Assembly: GCA_021199655.1 (NCBI GenBank)
Contig: JAJQHQ010000092.1
Span: 1-64,000 of the forward strand
DNA length: 64,000 nucleotides
Direction of reading: 5' to 3'
DNA from: Lachnospiraceae bacterium
Lineage (GTDB): Bacteria; Bacillota; Clostridia; Lachnospirales; Lachnospiraceae
Shown: positions 57,672 through 64,000 of the stretch, piece by piece
Layout of the letters: the number at the start of each line of letters is the position of its first letter
Numbering within the stretch: position 1 is the first letter of the stretch
Translations under genes and position numbers: made by a program
Notes under the pieces: generated by a model
The model's database searches: none
What the model was told of the DNA's origin: nothing
What the model saw: the letters and a program-made list of their open reading frames with translations, nothing else

Positions 57672-60146
57672 TTATATATATTTCCCGGTCATACTGTCCG
57701 GGTTATCCTTTATATCCACGGGTGTCCCGCTCGCAACAATTCTGCCGCCCGCTTCCCCGCCGCCGGGGCCCATGTCAATGACATAATCCGCCGACCGAAT
57801 GACATCCAGATCATGCTCAATCACAACAACGGTTGCACCGTTCGCAATAAGACTGTCAAAGACTTTAAGCAAAGTCTGTATATCCAGCGGATGCAGGCCG
57901 ATTGTCGGCTCATCAAAAACAAAAACCGAATCCGACTGTCTCTTTCCAAGTTCGCTGGCCAGCTTCAGACGCTGTGCTTCGCCGCCGGAAAGCCCAGGCG
58001 TTTCCTCGCCAAGAGTAAGGTAGCCAAGGCCAAGATCCTGCAGGGTTTTGAGTTTTTGAGCAACCGGTTTTATATCGCTGCATACTTCCAGTGCCATGTT
58101 AATGTCCATATCCATCAACTGAGGAAGGGAATAACCGTTTCCATCATGGCTCTTCCATTGCACCTGATCTGCCGCCCTGCTGTAGCGGCTTCCCCGGCAG
58201 GCCGTACAGGTCACGGTCACATCAGGCAGGAACTGGACATCCAGATCAATCTCGCCCGTCCCATCACAAACCGGGCAGCGCAGCCTGCCTGTATTGTATG
58301 AGAAATCTCCCGCTTTGTATCCTTTTTCTTTTGCTTCCGGCTGCCGTGCAAACAGCTTTCTCAGATCGTCATGCACATCCGCATAGGTCGCAACGGTAGA
58401 ACGGACATTGATGCCGATGGGCGTTGCATCGATCAGCTTGACATGACTTATGCCGTCCGCTTTCAGAAAAGAAACACTCTCCGGATAGCTCCTGCCGTCA
58501 ATGAGCGACTGCAGTCCCGGGACAAGGCTTTCCAGAACCATGGTCGTTTTGCCGGAACCCGAGACGCCGGTTACAGCAGTGAACCTGCCTTTTGGAATGC
58601 GGACATCGAGAGGTCTGACCGTATGAATTGCATTGGTAACCATATGGATTTCGCCGTTTACAAACAGTTTCTCGTTGTCCTCAAATTTCCGGTTGAGTGT
58701 CTTTTTTCGTGAAAAGAACGGCGCAATCCGGGAATTACCCGACTCTCTGATCATATCCAACGTTCCTTCGGCTATGACAGTTCCGCCTTTTGCGCCCGCG
58801 TCCGGCCCCATTTCAATCAGCCAGTCTGCCTCCGACAGGATCTGCGTGTCATGGTCAACTAAAATAACGGAGTTTCCGTCGGCGATCAGGTCATGCATAA
58901 CGGAATTGAGGCCAATAATATTATGGGGATGCAGGCCGATGGATGGTTCATCCAGAATATACATGACTCCTGTGGTCCGGTTCCGGACTGCCCGGGCAAG
59001 CTGCATTCTCTGCCGTTCACCGGTAGAGAGCGTAGAAGCTGCCCGATCCAGAGTCAGATAGCCAAGGCCGAGTTCCATCAGGCGCTTCGCAATGACAAAA
59101 TAAGACTCACAGATGCTTTCTGCCATCGGTCTCATTTCTTCCGGCAGGGACTCCGGAACGCCTTTTACCCATTCGGTCAGGCTCTCAAGGGTCATTTTGC
59201 AGGCATCCGCCAGGGTAATCCCGCGAAGAAGCGGCGCTCTGGCTGCATCCGACAGACGAGTCCCATGACATTTGGGGCATATATCCTGCCGAAGGAATTT
59301 CTCAACCCGCTTCATGCCTTTCTCATCCTTAACCTTTGAAAGCGCATTTTCCACGGTATAGATTGCATTAAAGTACGTAAAATCCATCTCTCCAGCAGCA
59401 CCATTCGTTTTATTCTGGTAAATGAGATGATGCTTTTCAGCCGGTCCGTGGAATACAATATCCTTTTCTTTCTCAGTTAAATCCCGAAACGGCACGTCCG
59501 TGCGAACTCCCATTTCCCGTGCAACATCTTTCATGATCGACCACATGAGGGTCTGCCATGGGAGTACGGCGCCTTCATCGATGGAAAGCGTATCGTCCGG
59601 GACAATGGTGGATTCATCCACAATCCGGACGGTACCAGTACCGTCACAACATTCGCAGGCGCCCTGTGAGTTAAATGCAAGTTCTTCTGCCGAAGGGGCA
59701 AAAAAATGCTCCCCGCATTCCGGACAGATGAGTTCCTGTCCTGCTGCTACAGCCAGAGAAGGCGGAACATAATGCCCATTCGGGCACCGATGGCTCGCCA
59801 GACGTGAATACATCAGCCGAAGGCTGTTCAAAAGTTCTGTACCTGTACCGAATGTACTGCGTATTCCCGGAACGGCCGGTCTCTGTCTCAGTGCAAGAGT
59901 CGCCGGTACATACAGCACCTCATCAACATCCGCTTTCGACGCAAATGTCATACGTCTGCGTGTATACGTTGACAGAGATTCCAGATATCTCCGCGAACCT
60001 TCCGCATACAACACACCCAGAGCAAGAGACGATTTCCCTGATCCGGAAACGCCGCAGATTCCGACTATTTTTCCAAGCGGCACATCAACATTCACGTCTT
60101 TCAGATTGTGAACCCGTGCACCTCGTATTATAATTTTATCCGGCAT
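57672..60146 (-). CDS. UvrA-like ABC ATPase (class II-type UvrA paralog)
   Basis: IIIRGARVHNLKDVNVDVPLGKIVGICGVSGSGKSSLALGVLYAEGSRRY; second P-loop AVTGVSGSGKTTMV; ABC signature LSGGEAQRLKLASEL. Confidence 0.9.
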   Translation of the reverse strand: MPDKIIIRGARVHNLKDVNVDVPLGKIVGICGVSGSGKSSLALGVLYAEGSRRYLESLSTYTRRRMTFASKADVDEVLYVPATLALRQRPAVPGIRSTFGTGTELLNSLRLMYSRLASHRCPNGHYVPPSLAVAAGQELICPECGEHFFAPSAEELAFNSQGACECCDGTGTVRIVDESTIVPDDTLSIDEGAVLPWQTLMWSIMKDVAREMGVRTDVPFRDLTEKEKDIVFHGPAEKHHLIYQNKTNGAAGEMDFTYFNAIYTVENALSKVKDEKGMKRVEKFLRQDICPKCHGTRLSDAARAPLLRGITLADACKMTLESLTEWVKGVPESLPEEMRPMAESICESYFVIAKRLMELGLGYLTLDRAASTLSTGERQRMQLARAVRNRTTGVMYILDEPSIGLHPHNIIGLNSVMHDLIADGNSVILVDHDTQILSEADWLIEMGPDAGAKGGTVIAEGTLDMIRESGNSRIAPFFSRKKTLNRKFEDNEKLFVNGEIHMVTNAIHTVRPLDVRIPKGRFTAVTGVSGSGKTTMVLESLVPGLQSLIDGRSYPESVSFLKADGISHVKLIDATPIGINVRSTVATYADVHDDLRKLFARQPEAKEKGYKAGDFSYNTGRLRCPVCDGTGEIDLDVQFLPDVTVTCTACRGSRYSRAADQVQWKSHDGNGYSLPQLMDMDINMALEVCSDIKPVAQKLKTLQDLGLGYLTLGEETPGLSGGEAQRLKLASELGKRQSDSVFVFDEPTIGLHPLDIQTLLKVFDSLIANGATVVVIEHDLDVIRSADYVIDMGPGGGEAGGRIVASGTPVDIKDNPDSMTGKYI

Positions 60147-60267
60147 GAAAGAATGTTCTCCTTCCCAATTTTTCTCCGAGTCAGGTCTTTCCATTGTAAA
60201 AGAGTTTTTAATCTTCTCTCTTATATCTTTGTATAAGAATAAGCATCCTGTTACTCTATGCACGCCA

Positions 60268-60855
60268 TCATGATTGACATCCTGAAACAGCCACGCTTAC
60301 TGTAACCACAGCCATCATTACCGCGACTAGCAGCAATGGAATCATTCCATCCACATAGCCTTTTACCTTGTCCAGGTTATAGTAAAGCAGGTAACAGACC
60401 AGACTGACGACTGCGGCCACCACCGTTATGACAAGGAGCAAAATCGTCACCGTTCTTGTGTAATGCCCCATCCCATAGAGCGCATTCAGTTCCAGAAACA
60501 TCAAGGCTGTCCATCCAACGATAAGGAAAAGTTCTGTCGTCACCTGACGCTTCAAAAGCACAGCCGTCCCCGCGAATAAAATAACATACGCCGCCACGCC
60601 GCCTATGATAACAGCATTGCCGGAAAACAGCTTCAGCTGATTATCAACGGAACCGCTTCCGCCTGCAATCTGATAAACAGATGCCACGCCAAAGACGAGC
60701 GCCGGAATCAGCAGCCATCCACTTTTCATGCCTTTGATCGCACCTGTCGGTTTAAAAGCCACAAGCCACCATGCAAGATAGAAAATGCAGCACAGGATCA
60801 TCAGAATATTCCCGGTCAGCATTTTTCTGGTCTGAACCTCAAAACCTGCAAACAT
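60268..60855 (-). CDS. Hypothetical membrane protein
   Basis: Six hydrophobic segments; start codon overlaps stop of upstream HAD fragment (TAATG). Confidence 0.65.
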   Translation of the reverse strand: MFAGFEVQTRKMLTGNILMILCCIFYLAWWLVAFKPTGAIKGMKSGWLLIPALVFGVASVYQIAGGSGSVDNQLKLFSGNAVIIGGVAAYVILFAGTAVLLKRQVTTELFLIVGWTALMFLELNALYGMGHYTRTVTILLLVITVVAAVVSLVCYLLYYNLDKVKGYVDGMIPLLLVAVMMAVVTVSVAVSGCQS

Positions 60856-60944
60856 TACAACGCCTCCATAGTCTGTTCTAATATTTTGCTGCGCGGATTA
60901 AGACAGGTCCCATCCATATCAATTGCCAGCAGTCTGATTCTCAT
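60855..60944 (-). pseudogene. N-terminal fragment of a HAD-family (Cof-type) hydrolase
   Basis: MRIRLLAIDMDGTCLNPRSKILEQTMEAL* contains the DMDGT catalytic motif. Confidence 0.65.
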
Positions 60945-60956
60945 AGGAAGCCCCCT

Positions 60957-61162
60957 TTATCTCCCGGCGATTTCTACATCTTCCTCATATTCCACCTGCA
61001 TTTTGGCCAGCGCCTCATATCGCCGCACGGGCAGCTGCAGACCAATCCCTGTAATACCCGGCAATGCCTCCAGTATGTCGGACAGTTGTTCCTCTGTAAC
61101 CGGTTTTTCATTGTATTTCCGTATGGAACGGCGTTCCATAATGGTCTGAAGCATTTCATTCA
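60957..61162 (-). pseudogene. Nitroreductase-like fragment with apparent internal deletion
   Basis: MNEMLQTIMERRSIRKYNEKPVTEEQLSDILEA is a nitroreductase N-terminus; ORF ends after only ~68 aa. Confidence 0.6.
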
Positions 61163-61164
61163 TT

Positions 61165-61689
61165 TTATTTTGCCTCCCTGCCGCAGTCATAATGCTGGCG
61201 GCTGTCATAGCCTGCTTCTTTGAAATCAGAGTTTAAAAATTCAATTTCTTTCGGGCAGATTTTGATAAGGTTCATGATAAAAGGCAGCTTTTTAAGCGCA
61301 TCAACGGGAATTTTCTTCCACTCTGCCGCATGAATATATTCTTTAGAAAACGGCTCGATGATGTCTGCTCTGCCTGTAACCTGCAGCCCCTTTAATTTCC
61401 CAAAGCCATCATATCGGTCATATATGGCAAGGCAAACATTTTTGTTATCCTCCAGGCCAACAAATTTCTGCCCGCCTTCTGAAAACATCCAAAAAGCTCC
61501 GTCGTGCCAGGCATATTCGATGGGTGTACATCGGATAAAGCTGCCGCTTCCGGTAGCGAGGGCACAGGTATTATTGGATCGAATATATTCATCAATGGCC
61601 GTCCACAACTGATCTGTCGGCATCTTTTTAGAATCGGCATCCTTTTCCAGCCAATGGTTTGCTGCAGTTTGGTATTCTTCATGAGTCAT
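61165..61689 (-). CDS. Pyridoxamine 5'-phosphate oxidase-like flavin-binding protein
   Basis: NNTCALATGSGSFIRCTPIEYAWHDGAFWMFSEGGQKFVGLEDNKNVCLAIYD. Confidence 0.75.
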   Translation of the reverse strand: MTHEEYQTAANHWLEKDADSKKMPTDQLWTAIDEYIRSNNTCALATGSGSFIRCTPIEYAWHDGAFWMFSEGGQKFVGLEDNKNVCLAIYDRYDGFGKLKGLQVTGRADIIEPFSKEYIHAAEWKKIPVDALKKLPFIMNLIKICPKEIEFLNSDFKEAGYDSRQHYDCGREAK

Positions 61690-61735
61690 ATTGTCCCATC
61701 CTCCCATAGTCTTAAACAATTTATAATTTTGCTGA

Positions 61736-62290
61736 TCATTTCAAAAAAGTCACTTTCCCGCTTTTCAGGTCGTAAAGTGCTCCGACAATCTCTGCTTCTG
61801 CCATTTCTTCATTTCCATCAAAAGCAGTTCGTATGCTTGATACCGTGTTTCTGATGTTCAGGATACTGGCTTTACAGGAATCTGCTTCTGAATGTATGAC
61901 TGCTGCAATTTTATCTGTAATACTCTTTACATACCCGCTGGCATTTCCGGCAATCGCCGCCCCGACAGCGCCACAACAGGTATGGCCAAGAACAACTACC
62001 AATGTGCAGCCGAGGTGTTCTACAGCATATTCAACACTTCCAAGAGTGCTGTCATCCACCACATTCCCCGCCGTCCGGATAACAAACAGTTCTCCAATCC
62101 CGCAAGAAAAAATTGCTTCCGGTATCACACGCGAATCTGAGCAGGAAATGATGATGGCAAACGGATGCTGTCCGTTTTCAGCAGTGTCAAGCCGGATTCC
62201 TTCAGAAATATCTCCAATCTCGTTTTGGGTATGCAGGTAACGCTCGTTACCTTCCTTTAAACGTTTCCTAATCTTCTCATTATTCATCAC
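61736..62290 (-). CDS. Beta-carbonic anhydrase
   Basis: IIISCSDSRVIPEAIF...VIRTAGNVVD...VVVLGHTCCGAV. Confidence 0.93.
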   Translation of the reverse strand: MMNNEKIRKRLKEGNERYLHTQNEIGDISEGIRLDTAENGQHPFAIIISCSDSRVIPEAIFSCGIGELFVIRTAGNVVDDSTLGSVEYAVEHLGCTLVVVLGHTCCGAVGAAIAGNASGYVKSITDKIAAVIHSEADSCKASILNIRNTVSSIRTAFDGNEEMAEAEIVGALYDLKSGKVTFLK

Positions 62291-62351
62291 ATCTGTCCCC
62301 TCAAATCACATGAAATCGACATTTTCCTGTCTCAAGGCATTTTTTGCTTCT

Positions 62352-63266
62352 TCATTGTGCATCTTCCCAATAAACCTCCGCGTCCTCATATCCATCAAAA
62401 TCATCATAATGATCATAATAGAATTCTTCCGGATCATCATAATCAGACGCATTGTACTGATCCTTACTGGAGTTGCCCGAACTGCTGCTCTTTGAACTAC
62501 TCGATGAGCTGCTTTTCGAGCTGCTGCCCGAACTGGATGAAGACGAAGAGCTCCCGGATGACACCTTATCGCGCTTATCCCAAACCTGTATCACCTCGCC
62601 CTGCACACATCGTGCAGTAAATATCGTCGTATTGCCGCTCTTGAAATCATACAGATTCGCAGTATAAGCTTTGCCATTCATCATTTCCGTGTTGTGCCGG
62701 ACGGTGGATGATGGCGCACCGAGCGCGGTTTTACCGATATACTCCTCGGAAAGTCCCACATAAGGTACCTGCTTGCTGAGACGCTCCAAAAATGATTTTT
62801 CCTGCGCTGCTTCCCTCTCCGCTTTTTCTTTTGCCCGCTGTTCCGCTGCTTCAGACTCTGCGATTGCCTTTTTCTCCAGATAAACCTCGTAATCTGCAGT
62901 TACTTGTTCTTTGAAAGTATCCAAATCCGTCAGAATCTCATCGCTGACATTTTCCAGATTCAAAGACTTTACCCCAGAATAAGCGGATTCAATATCATCC
63001 TCGTCATAACTCATGTGCGCCTGACACAGGGAAATCATTCCGTCTATATCCAGATCCGCATATCGTTCTTCGCTGATCTGTTCGAGTAGTTCATAGGCTT
63101 CCCCATAGGAGTTCTGCTCTGCCAGTTCTACTGCTTCCTGATACGTGGCCTTTACTTCTAACATATTCTGATGAGCGTTATACCTGTCTGCTGCGATCCC
63201 GGCCACAAGCAGCAGCGCCAGAGAAATAAGTATGCTTCTTTTTACAATTTTCTTCATAGCAATCAC
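62352..63266 (-). CDS. Membrane-anchored hypothetical protein with Ser-rich linker and acidic/Tyr-rich tail
   Basis: N-terminal TM, coiled coil, (SSSSSG/K)n linker and tail DDPEEFYYDHYDDFDGYEDAEVYWEDAQ. Confidence 0.72.
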   Translation of the reverse strand: MIAMKKIVKRSILISLALLLVAGIAADRYNAHQNMLEVKATYQEAVELAEQNSYGEAYELLEQISEERYADLDIDGMISLCQAHMSYDEDDIESAYSGVKSLNLENVSDEILTDLDTFKEQVTADYEVYLEKKAIAESEAAEQRAKEKAEREAAQEKSFLERLSKQVPYVGLSEEYIGKTALGAPSSTVRHNTEMMNGKAYTANLYDFKSGNTTIFTARCVQGEVIQVWDKRDKVSSGSSSSSSSSGSSSKSSSSSSSKSSSSGNSSKDQYNASDYDDPEEFYYDHYDDFDGYEDAEVYWEDAQ

Positions 63267-63448
63267 CGTTTTCCTATTTTGGATCTACAAATACTCTCAG
63301 ATATAATACAGGTGTGCAGCAAATAAATACAATGCAAATAAATGCTTCCCTTGAGCAGTTTCTTTTTCATGCGGATCATCTTACAGAATTCCCTTATAAA
63401 GCTGTTCCGTAATGGTGTATATCCTTAGTAAAAACCAAATTTCATTTA

Positions 63449-63481
63449 CAATATAATTGCAACGAAGTTGCAATTATATTG
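63449..63481. repeat. Perfect inverted repeat CAATATAATTGCAA-cgaag-TTGCAATTATATTG
   Basis: 14-bp arms, 5-nt loop. Confidence 0.75.
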
Positions 63482-63799
63482 CAATTTCAAGCAATTATTT
63501 AAAGTGAAACACAGCAAGGGAAATGGTAAATCGCAGTAAAAGTAATGTCAAACACATACATTGTCGTCTTATTGTTTGCTATCCTAAAAAGAACCCCTCC
63601 TGATAATGCTGTTTATCATTACGAAGATTAATAAGTTCCCATATACGATCATAACATGAAAAGAACCCTGTCCGAAATTCTTCCCTCTGATTGGCTGGCC
63701 CAGATGCTTCCGAAGAGCGATATTCAAACACGATTCCCGCCTGAGGTAAATACTTGTTAAGAGAACTGCCGCTCTTTCTCAAAGGCGGATATATACGTT

Positions 63800-64000
63800 T
63801 CACATCTCTTTAAAGTCATCCCCGCCTTTATATCTTCTTCTGTAATAATCCATCGTCCTGTAATCAATAATATCCTTCATGTGCCGTACAAACGCCGGTT
63901 TTCTGACAATTTCTTTCAGATCACTGCGTAAAGCCAGTGCGCAGCCCTGTCGTTCTATAAAAAAACCGTTTCCGGATTTTTGCAGGAAATGAATCGGATT
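63800..64000 (-). CDS. Partial hypothetical protein running off the window end
   Basis: Open frame NPIHFLQKSGNGFFIERQGCALALRSDLKEIVRKPAFVRHMKDIIDYRTMDYYRRRYKGGDDFKEM*. Confidence 0.5.
   Translation of the reverse strand, partial: NPIHFLQKSGNGFFIERQGCALALRSDLKEIVRKPAFVRHMKDIIDYRTMDYYRRRYKGGDDFKEM

Overview
Chromosomal window from a low-to-mid GC Firmicute, probably a Lachnospiraceae-like Clostridium relative (taxon inferred from protein style only). Most striking: a 16,015-bp mobile element (about 15428-31443) sits inside spoVT. The SpoVT N-terminus (MKATGIVRRIDDLGRVVIPKEIRRTLRIRESDPL) is at 15335 and the rest of SpoVT (DPLEIFTDREGEIILKKYSPIGELGSFAKEYAEAL...) begins at 31443, fused in frame to the C-terminus of a large serine recombinase. 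Both junctions share the direct repeat GCGACCC in the same codon phase. Joining them in silico restores a 182-aa SpoVT and, on the circle, a symmetric attP (CGGTGTCAATGTT-N26-AACATTGACACCG) plus a recombinase with a different C-terminus. This resembles sporulation intervening elements such as skin, but in spoVT. Other content: tandemly duplicated AAA-ATPase/PD-(D/E)XK genes, an uncharacterised two-gene operon, a four-gene Wadjet/Jet operon with a structured ~260-bp insert between jetB and jetC, a HipA-like kinase, a macro-domain gene, a Y-family polymerase module, a UvrA-like ATPase, tRNA-Gln, tRNA-Thr, bioY with a probable BirA operator, pncB, a GH53 galactanase, an ECF sigma/anti-sigma pair, and a decayed region with several pseudogenes.
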